A stretch of DNA of 64,000 nucleotides from NCBI GenBank assembly GCA_027486845.1, contig JAIXOL010000049.1, positions 48,404 through 112,403 of the forward strand, written 5' to 3'. The position numbers were made by a program, and so were the translations under genes. Below the pieces are notes generated by a model, which saw only the letters and a list, made by a program, of their open reading frames with translations, was not told the origin of the DNA and searched no databases. This stretch comes from Cytophagaceae bacterium (GTDB lineage Bacteria; Bacteroidota; Bacteroidia; Cytophagales; Spirosomataceae). Positions 33,918 through 43,451 of this stretch are shown here, piece by piece. Position 1 is the first letter of the stretch. Each line of letters opens with the position of its first letter.

Positions 33918-36752
33918 CTACTTTCTATTCCCGTCAATATCTAATTCTACAATCTCATAACCAAGTTTTTGTAGACCAGGTAAAATTTTGGCTTTATCTC
34001 CTACCAATAAAATATTCATTTTATCAGGATTAATCCATTTCTTAGCCAGTGCATCTGCTTCTTTTTTGCTAAGTGATGCTAAAATTTTGTTTTGTGTTTC
34101 TACAAAATTAGCTGCTAAGCCATAAGTCAGAATTCGCCCAATAAAACCAGCTTTTTGGTTACCCGTTTCGTAACGCAAGGCATCTTGTTGACCAATGGCA
34201 CTTTTCGTAAAAGCCAATTCTTCGGCAGAAATGCCGTTGACTGCGTAGTTTTTCAATTCTTTCATTACTTCTACCAATGCACTATCGGTAGCATTTGCAC
34301 GGATTCCTGAACTAAATTGGTATTCGCCAGTATATTTATCTCCCGAAAAGCCCGCACGAGCACCGTAAGTCCAACCTTTGTCTTCACGCAAGTTGAGGTT
34401 TATACGGCTATTAAATGCTCCACCGAGGGAAAAATTCATCAAACCTGCTTTGTAGTATTCGCCAGTTGCATCGTATTTTAAGCCAGTAACATTACTTACT
34501 CTAAATTCGGTCTGTGCAGCTTTCGGTACATCTATCAAATAAATTTGAGTTTTTGAAATAGCAGTAGCAGGTGCTGGATTAGCTAAATTGATTTTTTTGT
34601 TTGGCAATTTGCTCAAAAAAGCCAATTTTGGCAAGATTTCACCTTCTGAAATATCGCCTACAACAACCACTTTCGTGCCTTGCGATGTCATATAATTATC
34701 GTAATAAGCCTGAACATCTTTTAAGCTAAGTCTTTTAACAGTACTTTCTGTGCCATTATCACTTAAACCTAAGATATTACCTGTCCCGTAGTTAAGTTTA
34801 TCAATTACAGTAGAAGCAATGGCCGCAGGTTGAGATTTTAATTGTTTAAAACCTTCTAATGATTGTTTTTGTAAACGATTGAAAGCATCAGCCGTGAAGT
34901 TTGGACTAAACATTTTTTCTTCTAATAAATCCAATGTTTTATCGACATTTTTCTTCAAACATTGAATATTAAAGATGATACCATCTACCGATTGTGAAAC
35001 GCTGATAAAACTTCCTAGTTTTTGAAGTTCAACCGCCATTTGCTCGGCTGTATATTTTTTGGTGTCTTCGTTGAGCATATCAGAAACCATACTCGCTAAA
35101 CCAATTTTAGAAGTATCGCTTGCTTGAGCCAAATGCCCACCCGGTATTGAAATTGAAATTGTAACTGTTGGGAGTTCGTTGTTGGCAGTTCCAATGATTT
35201 TGATGCCACTTGGTAAATCTTTTTTCCAAAAAGGCGGCACTTTCACGACAGGATTTGACCCATTTCCTGGAGTTTTATTTCTATCAAAAGTATCTTTTGC
35301 TTTTGTGTATTTCAAACCATCGTAGCCGTAATTTGGTGCTGTATAGTTTTGAGTATCAATAGTATAATTATCAGGTGCGGCAGGTTTTACTATTTGTCCT
35401 TTTGTCAGAACGCTGATAGTAACGCTTGGTTTATCTTTCAAATATTGGTTATAAACTCTCCAAACATCTTCTTTGGTTACTGAACGATACATATCCAATA
35501 ATTTACCAATCATATTTGGGTTGCCAGTGAAAGTATTGAAAGCGGCTAGTTGGCTCACTTTTCCTGACACACTTTGCAGACCATTGATATATTGGGCTTC
35601 GATACCGCCTTTAAATTTCTCTATGTCCTCGTCGGTTACACCACGTTTTTCAAAAACCAATAATGATTGTTTGAATAAGCTATCCATCTTTGCGAGTGAA
35701 TTGCCTGGGTAAGGTGTAATTTGGAATGAAAACTCGCCAGCCAACTCACTAAAACGACTGAAACCACTAGCCGAAATTGCTTTTTGGTTTTTTACCAATT
35801 GTTGATAAAGAATTGAGTTCTTGCCTTGACCCAATATTTGAGCAAGGCAAGATAAGGCCCCCATGTCTTTATCATAATTCGGAACAGTTGGATATGTTTT
35901 TGATAAAATCGGCAAACGAGCATAATTGTCAGTGAAAGAAGCATATCTATCGCCCGATAATTTCACGGCTGGCAATACAGTTTTTTCAACCGCTGGCCCA
36001 GCAGGAATATTTCCGAAATATTTATCAACCATTTTTACTACATCGGCTGCCTTTACATCGCCACCGATAGTCAATGTTGCATTGTTTGGGCCGTACCAAC
36101 GCAAAAAGAATTTTTTCAAGTCGTTTACGTCAACTCTATCCAAATCTTCCAAATAGCCGATTGTCAACCAGCTATATGGGTGTCCATAAGGATAAAGGTT
36201 TTTGCTCGTAAATTCACCTACTAAACCATATGGACGGTTATCGTAATTTTGTCCTCTTTCGTTTTTTACTGTACTGCGTTGTACCTCAAATTTCTTCTGA
36301 GTAACGGCATCCAACAAAAATCCCATACGGTCAGCTTCGAGCCAAAGCATTTTTTCGAGTTGATTGTTAGGTACAGTTTCGTAATAATTGGTTCTGTCGA
36401 GGTTGGTGCTACCATTGAGGGTCCCGCCCGCGGCTGTCACAATTTTGAAATGTTGCTCATCGCCTACATTATCGCTTCCTTGAAACATCATATGTTCAAA
36501 AAAGTGAGCAAAACCACTCTTTTTGATTTCTTCTCTTGCACTACCTACGTGGTAGGTTACATCGACGTGTACGATTGGGTCGCTGTTGTCTTCATGCACA
36601 ACGAGTGTGAGGCCGTTTGGAAAAACATATTTTTCGTAGGGAATGACCAATTCACTTCCTTTTTTTTCGACTTTTTCGACCAAGCGAGCTTGGCTAAATC
36701 CGAGATTAATAAACAAACATACAGCCGCAGCGGCTAAAAGATTTTTTTTCAT
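33918..36752 (-). CDS. M16-family zinc peptidase (insulinase/pitrilysin type)
   Basis: A 944-residue exported protein with signal peptide (KKNLLAAAAVCLFINLGFSQ) and two M16 repeats. The first holds the inverted zinc motif HFFEH (FAHFFEHMMFQGS) and the third ligand in the VQRSTVKNERGQ region; it is followed by an M16C domain. The second half (from about residue 520) is a pitrilysin-like repeat without the HxxEH motif and probably structural. Two-domain pairs of this kind degrade peptides in the periplasm. The start at 36752 gives the signal peptide. Confidence 0.93.
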   Translation of the reverse strand: MKKNLLAAAAVCLFINLGFSQARLVEKVEKKGSELVIPYEKYVFPNGLTLVVHEDNSDPIVHVDVTYHVGSAREEIKKSGFAHFFEHMMFQGSDNVGDEQHFKIVTAAGGTLNGSTNLDRTNYYETVPNNQLEKMLWLEADRMGFLLDAVTQKKFEVQRSTVKNERGQNYDNRPYGLVGEFTSKNLYPYGHPYSWLTIGYLEDLDRVDVNDLKKFFLRWYGPNNATLTIGGDVKAADVVKMVDKYFGNIPAGPAVEKTVLPAVKLSGDRYASFTDNYARLPILSKTYPTVPNYDKDMGALSCLAQILGQGKNSILYQQLVKNQKAISASGFSRFSELAGEFSFQITPYPGNSLAKMDSLFKQSLLVFEKRGVTDEDIEKFKGGIEAQYINGLQSVSGKVSQLAAFNTFTGNPNMIGKLLDMYRSVTKEDVWRVYNQYLKDKPSVTISVLTKGQIVKPAAPDNYTIDTQNYTAPNYGYDGLKYTKAKDTFDRNKTPGNGSNPVVKVPPFWKKDLPSGIKIIGTANNELPTVTISISIPGGHLAQASDTSKIGLASMVSDMLNEDTKKYTAEQMAVELQKLGSFISVSQSVDGIIFNIQCLKKNVDKTLDLLEEKMFSPNFTADAFNRLQKQSLEGFKQLKSQPAAIASTVIDKLNYGTGNILGLSDNGTESTVKRLSLKDVQAYYDNYMTSQGTKVVVVGDISEGEILPKLAFLSKLPNKKINLANPAPATAISKTQIYLIDVPKAAQTEFRVSNVTGLKYDATGEYYKAGLMNFSLGGAFNSRINLNLREDKGWTYGARAGFSGDKYTGEYQFSSGIRANATDSALVEVMKELKNYAVNGISAEELAFTKSAIGQQDALRYETGNQKAGFIGRILTYGLAANFVETQNKILASLSKKEADALAKKWINPDKMNILLVGDKAKILPGLQKLGYEIVELDIDGNRK

Positions 36753-36871
36753 AGTAAAAGTGTTGATGTTTTGATGTCAAAAAAACGAATAAAATGTTAG
36801 TATGCCAAATGGTGTATCCGATAAACTTGAATTTATGATATATGTTTTGAAGAATTTTCTATTAGAAAAGA

Positions 36872-37954
36872 TTATTTGGTCAATTTTCCCGCACAGAAAG
36901 TATAGATGGCCGTGAGCTCTTGGTTATATAATTGTATTTCTAATAAATAATCTCGTTTGATTTGCTGATGAAAAATTTCGGGCTGACGTTTTACTAAAAA
37001 AAAGCGTTCACAGAATTTACTGCCATTGGTTGAATGTTGAATAATTTTTGTCCAAATTTTATTATACATTTTAGTATCGGAATACGAAGAAAAATCAGAC
37101 AATGAATAAGCCGTGATTGATTCAGTCAATTGTTTATTGTCAAGCACATTGAGCAAAGAATCAGTAATAATTTCGATTTTATGTGATTGCTTTTTGATAC
37201 TTTCAAAGTTTTCTTCTCTCAGATGCAAGGGCAAAATACAATCGGATTTATATTCGCCATAAAACAAAAGATTGGCAAAATGATTGGTACGCAAAACATG
37301 ATTACTGGCTAAATGATTCATCCGAGAATGCATGTATTCATAAACATCAAACTCTTTTGGAATTAATAATGCACCAGGTTCACGAATAATTTTTGTCCAT
37401 AAAAAACGATTGGAAACTAGTTTCAGAAACGACGTCCAAATAGCATTATCCCAATGTTTTCTCCAATATTCTCGTTGGATTTCCAATGTTTCTGACGCCA
37501 TTAACTTTGTAATGGATTTTCTTCTGAAAAATGCCGCTTTGGCCATCATTCTGAGAAATAATTCCCACGTTCCGCAGTATAAAAGGCCATTTTTAATCAG
37601 ATTGAAGTTTTTATCCCAATAAAAAACCTGTGGAGATGTGAGCAAATGTTTGAGTTTTTTATATAAATCTTCTCGCGAAAACTTATTTTCTAAGCCAATA
37701 AATGATTTGAATTCTACATAATTAAGCGATTTATAAGCAGCAATTTTCAGAGCCAAAAGATAGTTTTGCGTAGCATTAAAATCAACGCTAATTATCTTTA
37801 CTGGATTATCGACCAATAAATCTAGCGGCCTTGCACCACTTCCTGTGATACATAAAACCGTATCATTGGTCGTCAGTCGCAAGGCTTTTCTTTCCGATTC
37901 GCTATCTTCGTTACAAGCCGAATAATTTATTTTTTCAAAAAATGAATTTGCCAA
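36872..37954 (-). CDS. BtaA-like DUF3419 protein, putative 3-amino-3-carboxypropyl transferase
   Basis: A 360-residue protein of the DUF3419 family, the family of BtaA, which transfers a 3-amino-3-carboxypropyl group from S-adenosylmethionine to diacylglycerol in betaine-lipid synthesis. The SAM-binding part is seen at residues 26-63: ALRLTTNDTVLCITGSGARP then VKIISVDFNATQN. The rest is helical and family-specific. No BtaB-like N-methyltransferase lies nearby, so the full betaine lipid is not expected from this operon. It is last in a six-gene minus-strand operon, 35 bp after the Rieske gene. Confidence 0.78.
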   Translation of the reverse strand: MANSFFEKINYSACNEDSESERKALRLTTNDTVLCITGSGARPLDLLVDNPVKIISVDFNATQNYLLALKIAAYKSLNYVEFKSFIGLENKFSREDLYKKLKHLLTSPQVFYWDKNFNLIKNGLLYCGTWELFLRMMAKAAFFRRKSITKLMASETLEIQREYWRKHWDNAIWTSFLKLVSNRFLWTKIIREPGALLIPKEFDVYEYMHSRMNHLASNHVLRTNHFANLLFYGEYKSDCILPLHLREENFESIKKQSHKIEIITDSLLNVLDNKQLTESITAYSLSDFSSYSDTKMYNKIWTKIIQHSTNGSKFCERFFLVKRQPEIFHQQIKRDYLLEIQLYNQELTAIYTFCAGKLTK

Positions 37955-37989
37955 GATTAAGGTATTTTTTAATGCGACTATTGAACTAA

Positions 37990-39027
37990 TTATAAAGTTA
38001 AATCAATTTGCTGGGTTGTGGTTTCGTCACTCATTGGCAAATTATTAATTTTGTTATTTCTTATTTTTTTTACTTTGTTGTGCATGGCGTCATAATCTAT
38101 GTTTTGGTCGGGTTTGTCTTTGAAAATTTGCATATTGGCAAACTGTTTTTGAGTGATGATAAAATCTTGTTTCAAAACCTTTTTTGCCAAAAATGGAATG
38201 ACCAATTTTATCAACTGATTGAACCACTTAAACTGAAATGATAGTCGAACAAAAGCAATAGTTTTGCCCTCTTGCAGCGGAGTACAAGCAATAAAAGCTT
38301 GAAAACGATGGATTTTGTTGATATAATAATTGACTCTTACCAAATTAGGCATCAAAAACTCATCGGTGTGCGAAACGGTCAAGTTATCGCCTAACATCCA
38401 ATCAAGTCCTAAGCCTATTTTTTCGTTGGTTTCAGCGTAACCGACATGTACTGTTTCGCTGGTTTGTGTAATTTTAATCGAATGTTTTACCTTTTTATCA
38501 TTGTCTCTAATTAGCTTATCATGCACCATTGGGGTATGGGTAGCATCCATGAAGTTTTCGACCAAAAGTTCTTCGTTTGTGTCAAAAAGCATCGACGTTT
38601 GGTAATGTTTCCAGTTTTCGTCCGAAACTTCGCTCAATGTTTCGGGCGAGGTAGTTGGCATATTTTCTGTATCTAAATATATCCAAATGAAGCCATTTTC
38701 TTCGATAATTGGGTAATTATCAATTTTGCACTTTATTTTATGTATCAAATGCTGCGAACTCGGAATATCAATCAATCGTCCTTCATCATTATATTTCCAG
38801 CCATGATATTGGCATAAAACATGGTTTTGAGCAAAATCACAAACTTCTAAAGGAGCTTTTTTGTGCGAACAAACATCTAACAAAGCATGTATTTTCAAAG
38901 CCTTATCTCTCCATAATAATACGGGCATATGATAAAGGTTTCGCTTCAAAGATTTACCTTCGCTTAGCTCGCTCGATAAGGCAATTACATGCCAATATTT
39001 TATTAATCCTCCTATATTGTTGAACAT
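37990..39027 (-). CDS. Rieske non-heme iron oxygenase
   Basis: A 345-residue Rieske oxygenase alpha-type protein. The N-terminal Rieske domain has Cys53-x-His55 and Cys72-x2-His75 (CSHKKAPLEVC and CQYHGWKYN). The catalytic domain shows NFMDATHTPMVHD, giving the two histidines of the 2-His-1-carboxylate iron site. Rieske oxygenases of this class hydroxylate, desaturate or O-demethylate. It needs a reductase encoded elsewhere. Part of the compact operon from 43215 to 36872; the 67-bp gap upstream contains a CGGTTCGCCGAAGCG palindrome. Confidence 0.88.
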   Translation of the reverse strand: MFNNIGGLIKYWHVIALSSELSEGKSLKRNLYHMPVLLWRDKALKIHALLDVCSHKKAPLEVCDFAQNHVLCQYHGWKYNDEGRLIDIPSSQHLIHKIKCKIDNYPIIEENGFIWIYLDTENMPTTSPETLSEVSDENWKHYQTSMLFDTNEELLVENFMDATHTPMVHDKLIRDNDKKVKHSIKITQTSETVHVGYAETNEKIGLGLDWMLGDNLTVSHTDEFLMPNLVRVNYYINKIHRFQAFIACTPLQEGKTIAFVRLSFQFKWFNQLIKLVIPFLAKKVLKQDFIITQKQFANMQIFKDKPDQNIDYDAMHNKVKKIRNNKINNLPMSDETTTQQIDLTL

Positions 39028-39094
39028 TGTTTTGTGTTGTTTATCTTACACAATTTAGAAATCGGTTCGCCGAAGCGATTGTGCCACATATCTG

Positions 39095-40090
39095 CTAAAA
39101 TTTCAACAAAAGTCCACCAATTGAAAAGCCAGCGGCGGTGCCGATAATGAAACAAACATCGCCTCGCTTGATTGCTCCCGAGTCCACAGCATCATATAAA
39201 ACCAGCGGGATAGAGGCTGCAATACAGTTGCCACAAGTCGCTAAATTGCCCAAAACTTGATTTTCTTTTACTTTATATAAACTCGATAAAATAGAAACAC
39301 CTAGTTTTGAAGCTTGGTGCGGAATAATAACATCGGTTTCTTCCATGCCGATAGGTAAATCCTCGAAGAACGTATCAATAAATTTGGGTAAATGAGTTTT
39401 TGCTAGCCTTAACAATTTTCGACCATTCATGGCAAACGAATGTATTTCGGGGTCGTAAGGATTGTCTTTAAAAAATAATTTCATACCACCACCCTTGAAA
39501 GTTGAGTCATAAACGCCTTCAGAATAGGTTTGCATCGTGCTTTTGATATATGCTGAATCTGAGTTTAGGTCGAATTGCAAAATTGCCGCCACCGCACCAT
39601 CACCAAAAAGCGTTAAAGTCTCCCAATTGCTATGGTTTATGCCTGTAGAGGCAATTTCACTACTAACAATGATAATGTTTTTATACTTTTTTCCGTCCAG
39701 TAAACTTGATGCAATCTCAAAAGCACTCACAAAACTCAAACAACTCGAATCGACATCAAGGGCTGGAATATTGACAATCATCCCATCTTTGAGTTCACTC
39801 TTGATAATGCTCGATTGGCTTGGTAGTGGATAATCAAAACCTGCACTTGCAGAAATGAGCATATCTATATCTTTCAGTTCCATTTGGCATTTTTCTAAAG
39901 CTTGCTCAATGGCTTTTGCTCCCATGTATCCAATTGTCTCGAATGTGATATGATGACGAGATTTTACACCAGAATATTTCTCTGACCAGCCCTGCGGAAG
40001 ACCATATTTTTGCTCTAAATCGGTCGATGAAACTTCCTGGGGGAGATACTTTCCTAAACCGACTATTTTAATTGGTTTTCCTGACATCAT
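39095..40090 (-). CDS. FabH/OleA-like ketosynthase III
   Basis: A 331-residue thiolase-fold condensing enzyme of the KAS III family. The catalytic triad is visible: Cys117 in DVDSSCLSF, His258 in IIPHQASK and Asn288 in GNCIAAS, where most FabH proteins have GNTSAAS. It joins an acyl starter to malonyl-ACP or to a second acyl-CoA. The first Met is at 40090 with a second at 40087. It overlaps the upstream ligase gene by 23 bp. In this operon it is the chain-joining step; the match to a particular KAS III subfamily is not resolved by eye. Confidence 0.88.
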   Translation of the reverse strand: MMSGKPIKIVGLGKYLPQEVSSTDLEQKYGLPQGWSEKYSGVKSRHHITFETIGYMGAKAIEQALEKCQMELKDIDMLISASAGFDYPLPSQSSIIKSELKDGMIVNIPALDVDSSCLSFVSAFEIASSLLDGKKYKNIIIVSSEIASTGINHSNWETLTLFGDGAVAAILQFDLNSDSAYIKSTMQTYSEGVYDSTFKGGGMKLFFKDNPYDPEIHSFAMNGRKLLRLAKTHLPKFIDTFFEDLPIGMEETDVIIPHQASKLGVSILSSLYKVKENQVLGNLATCGNCIAASIPLVLYDAVDSGAIKRGDVCFIIGTAAGFSIGGLLLKF

Positions 40091-41360
40091 TTTTTATTCT
40101 TCTAAGTTTTTGGCCTTTAAGGGTATGGTTATGATTCGTTTGACTTATTTCGACCTTAAAAATATTGTTTTTGTTGAGTAATTCTTGAATCGCTTCGCAA
40201 GCCATTTGAAATGACTCTTGGTTCTCACTTTTTGTGTAAAGGATTAAGCGATGAGGCTCAGTTTGAATCAAAGCGTAATCATTGATTGTATTATCGGATA
40301 AAATAATCGCACGTCTGAAAAAGTCAGGAAAAATTTTAACTTCCTGATTTTCAATATTCCTAAAAATTAAAATATCATCAGAACGTCCTTCAATAGCTTC
40401 AATGCCCATCAGTTTACTACCGCACAAGCAACTTGCTTTTTCTTGAATAATGTCGTTTAGTTCGTATCTAATAATCGGCTGTGAACGCCGCCTCAAATCG
40501 GTGATAATTGGGTGAAATCTACTTTGCTCTTTGTCGATATATTTCTTTTCGATTATCAGAAAATCTTCATTGAAATGCAGCGTTCCGTATTCGCACGTAC
40601 TGGCCAAAAACCCTTCAGTACATTGATAAGCCTGATGAATGGTTTGTTTAAAAACATTCGTCAGATAGACCTTATCTTCTTGCGTTAAAACTTCCGCTAC
40701 TGAAATAATCTTTATAGGATTTATGACTAATTTGTTTGCTTCAATCGCATTGGCTAATTCTAGCAACATACTTGGTTGTGCCACCAAAATGCTTGGCTGT
40801 AAGGTATTTAGGCGTTTAATATGAAAGTCAATACTATTGAGCAAGTCAAAGAAATGAAATGCCAATAATTTTGACTTTACCGAATCATAAAGATTACTGT
40901 TGGCTCGTAAAAAGAACGCAATACTTCGTTTTTTTAATGAAAATCCCAGAACTCTATCCAACACTAAAGCTACCCAATAGGCTCGTTCTTTTTCGCTTGC
41001 CAAAAACACGCCTCTGTTTCCACTCGTACCCGACGATAAACCTACCGTAATACCCTTAATAGTCGGCGAAAAATCTCGATTTTCTTCCGATTTTATCGCA
41101 ACCGCTAATGCTTCCTCTAATTTTATGTTCACGGTATTGATACTATCAAAATTGGCCATAAAAATGGCTTTATTGATGATAGGAAATGCACTGAAACCAC
41201 TTTTCTTCTGTGTAAAATGCTTATAAAACAAGTTTGTGGAGCAATGCTGAATGAGTTTGTTTATTATCCAATTTCGTCTAAAATAAAAGTGATGGACATA
41301 AAGCCATTTCGATAGTTTTATTTCGACTAAATAATATAAAATGGATAATTTAAAGAACAT
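40068..41360 (-). CDS. F390-synthetase/PaaK-like adenylate-forming enzyme
   Basis: A 430-residue member of the adenylate-forming superfamily resembling coenzyme F390 synthetase and phenylacetate-CoA ligase. The ATP-binding loop is SSGTSGNRG, and the YQCTEGFLAS and RYELNDI segments fit the A5 and A8 regions. Late CLCGSKL holds two cysteines typical of the PaaK/F390 clade. It probably activates a carboxylic acid for the ketosynthase encoded downstream. F420 synthesis is not expected in this phylum, so the name reflects similarity only. The start at 41360 overlaps the MBL gene by 11 bp. Confidence 0.82.
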   Translation of the reverse strand: MFFKLSILYYLVEIKLSKWLYVHHFYFRRNWIINKLIQHCSTNLFYKHFTQKKSGFSAFPIINKAIFMANFDSINTVNIKLEEALAVAIKSEENRDFSPTIKGITVGLSSGTSGNRGVFLASEKERAYWVALVLDRVLGFSLKKRSIAFFLRANSNLYDSVKSKLLAFHFFDLLNSIDFHIKRLNTLQPSILVAQPSMLLELANAIEANKLVINPIKIISVAEVLTQEDKVYLTNVFKQTIHQAYQCTEGFLASTCEYGTLHFNEDFLIIEKKYIDKEQSRFHPIITDLRRRSQPIIRYELNDIIQEKASCLCGSKLMGIEAIEGRSDDILIFRNIENQEVKIFPDFFRRAIILSDNTINDYALIQTEPHRLILYTKSENQESFQMACEAIQELLNKNNIFKVEISQTNHNHTLKGQKLRRIKNDVRKTN

Positions 41361-42198
41361 CAAGGTCGTAATTATTTGAAACAAGAGCCGACGTTGTTGC
41401 CGAGCAATGCGTAGGCACAATTGTTATCTTTGGAAATTTTTTATGAAATAAATTTACTTTCTGAAGGCTATCTTTGAAGTCTTGCCAAGAATCAAAAAAT
41501 AACTTGACGATTGCTGGCGGAAGTAACATCTCTTCGTAAGATTTCCTGTTCCAGCAAGCATCAGCAATCAGAAAATACTGCTGTTTTAGTGTCTTCAATT
41601 CTACACCTATTTGACCCGCAGCGTGGCCAGGTAAATCATAAATTAGTAAAGAATCGTCATTGAATAAGTCATGTTTTTTGCCAAATATTTCATCGTTGAG
41701 TGGTTTTCCGTAATCTTCAATAATTTTTAGTCTTTTGTCAAAATTTTTAGGTATTAGGTCTTTCAAAATTGCTTTGCTAAATGCCCAAAATGTGCTTATT
41801 TCTTTATATTGCTTGAACGCCTTTCGTGAACAATAGAAAGTTGCTTCATCAAAATCTTTTAGTCCAGCTACGTGGTCGGCGTGAAAATGGGTAATGATAA
41901 TGTGCTTAATATCAGCAGGTTTAATACCGAAATGTTTGAGTTGATTCTTTATTTCGTCTGCTTCGGTCACAAAAACCTTAGTTATATTGGCATAGAATTT
42001 ATTCGGATAGCTTTTCGTACATGTATAAAATCGTTTTGTGTACCCGGTATCATACAAAATCCAACCTTGTTCGGGGTGTTTAATCAACCCAAATAAGGCA
42101 TGAAACTTGATGTCTTTATTGGCTTCGCCTCTAATACTATGACTTTCTTTGGCCTCACAAAAACCTGCATAACCAAGAAACAATTTGACTTCTTTCAT
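41350..42198 (-). CDS. Metallo-beta-lactamase-fold hydrolase
   Basis: A 282-residue MBL-fold protein with the metal motif HFHADH (IIITHFHADHVAGL), a later Asp (LIADACW) and a C-terminal His (VPTHCSA). Sequence features recall N-acyl homoserine lactonase-like and thioesterase-like hydrolases. In the operon it could release an acyl product or cleave an intermediate ester. It starts 30 bp after the SDR gene and overlaps the ligase gene. Confidence 0.88.
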   Translation of the reverse strand: MKEVKLFLGYAGFCEAKESHSIRGEANKDIKFHALFGLIKHPEQGWILYDTGYTKRFYTCTKSYPNKFYANITKVFVTEADEIKNQLKHFGIKPADIKHIIITHFHADHVAGLKDFDEATFYCSRKAFKQYKEISTFWAFSKAILKDLIPKNFDKRLKIIEDYGKPLNDEIFGKKHDLFNDDSLLIYDLPGHAAGQIGVELKTLKQQYFLIADACWNRKSYEEMLLPPAIVKLFFDSWQDFKDSLQKVNLFHKKFPKITIVPTHCSATTSALVSNNYDLDVL

Positions 42199-42228
42199 TT
42201 ATATAAGAAAAAAATTGACTGATGACCT

Positions 42229-43215
42229 TTAATCGTTGATTTTTCTATACCAATTCACAAACTCATCAATGGCTTCATCGGTCGATATTTTTGGCGAATA
42301 TCCTAAAAGTGATTTGGCCTTAGAAATATCCATCGTAAATGATTTTGCCAAAATTCCGACGCCATAAGTCGTTAAAGCTGGTTCTTTATAGTTTGTTAGT
42401 TTTGCTTTCAATTCCATGATTTGAGAAATGAACTTGACCACTGAGTACGGGATTTTCTTTTTATTCATTTCATGGCTCAAAAGCGAAAGTACTTTTTCAA
42501 TCGTTTCCCAAAGCTGTACTGGCTCACCGTTTGTGATGTTATAAGTCTGATTGAGTCCCGTATCGCTAACAAACAACGCAAGTTCAATCGAATCAGCCAC
42601 ATTGGCGAGCGAGGTCAAATCTACTATATTTTTTCCATCACCAATGATTTTTAGTTTTCCTTCTTTAAAAGCCCTGATTAATCGAGGCATAATAATGGTA
42701 TCCCCACGGCCAATCAATGCCCTCGGCCTCAAAGTCACGTACGGAATACCCGATTTTTCTAAAGCCAACTCTGCCTCATATTTTGTTTTTGAATAGGCAT
42801 TGACAAAAGCTGTTGGCAGCTGCTCAGATTCTTTTACATCAAATCGGTCTTGGCCATTGAAGTACAAACTTGGAGTCGAAACATATATAAAACGCTTGAT
42901 ATTATGTATTTTTGCAGCGTTTATCAAATTATTCATTGTGAAAACGTTGGCTTTTTCAAACTCACTGTGTTTACCCCAAGGCGATGAAAGTGCTGCCGCA
43001 TGAATGATGTAATCAACTTTTTTGACCAATCCTGAAACAAAATCAGTATTTTCCAAATCGCCAAGCAGGTAATTAACTTTGCTGTGTTCAACAAAATGTG
43101 TTGGTCTAATTACTCGTCCAGTAGCTATGATTTTTTCTATTTTTGGATTTTCAATAAGCTTTTCTAAAGTCCGAAATCCTAGACCACCGGTTGCTCCTGT
43201 AAGCAGAATCTTCAT
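42229..43215 (-). CDS. NAD(P)-dependent SDR, 3-beta-HSD/OleD-like
   Basis: A 328-residue extended short-chain dehydrogenase. It has the glycine-rich motif LLTGATGGLGFRTL, the YIHAAALSSPWG segment and the catalytic Y-x3-K in NAYSKTKYEA. Such proteins of the 3-beta-hydroxysteroid dehydrogenase/NAD-epimerase family reduce a ketone; OleD, which acts after OleA in long-chain olefin and beta-lactone synthesis, belongs to this family. It is the first gene of the minus-strand operon (43215 to 36872) and is divergent from a protease gene. Confidence 0.88.
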   Translation of the reverse strand: MKILLTGATGGLGFRTLEKLIENPKIEKIIATGRVIRPTHFVEHSKVNYLLGDLENTDFVSGLVKKVDYIIHAAALSSPWGKHSEFEKANVFTMNNLINAAKIHNIKRFIYVSTPSLYFNGQDRFDVKESEQLPTAFVNAYSKTKYEAELALEKSGIPYVTLRPRALIGRGDTIIMPRLIRAFKEGKLKIIGDGKNIVDLTSLANVADSIELALFVSDTGLNQTYNITNGEPVQLWETIEKVLSLLSHEMNKKKIPYSVVKFISQIMELKAKLTNYKEPALTTYGVGILAKSFTMDISKAKSLLGYSPKISTDEAIDEFVNWYRKIND

Positions 43216-43451
43216 CGACAGAATCTTGTTTTAAATGATTAAAAATAGAATTTTATTTCTCTAAAAATTGCATGCTAATTCTTGTTTAAGACTTTTTATG
43301 AGAAATACCTTAAAAACGCCTAATATAAGGATTTTTTGAGCTTTTTTCTTGAAAATAATCAGAAAATAAATATTAAACTTCATACTATTTTCTGTAAATT
43401 CGTAATGAGGTTCGTGAAGAAACAATATTTTTCCTTAAAATTGAAATAGCT

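Noticed and set aside
36249..36737. 162-codon plus-strand frame opposite the M16 peptidase gene
   Set aside because: Antisense shadow of the peptidase coding sequence.
36872..37954. Full betaine-lipid synthesis pathway
   Set aside because: Only a BtaA-like protein is present; no BtaB-type methyltransferase lies in the operon.
40068..41360. True coenzyme F390 synthetase
   Set aside because: F420 is not expected in this phylum; the similarity is to the wider adenylate-forming family.
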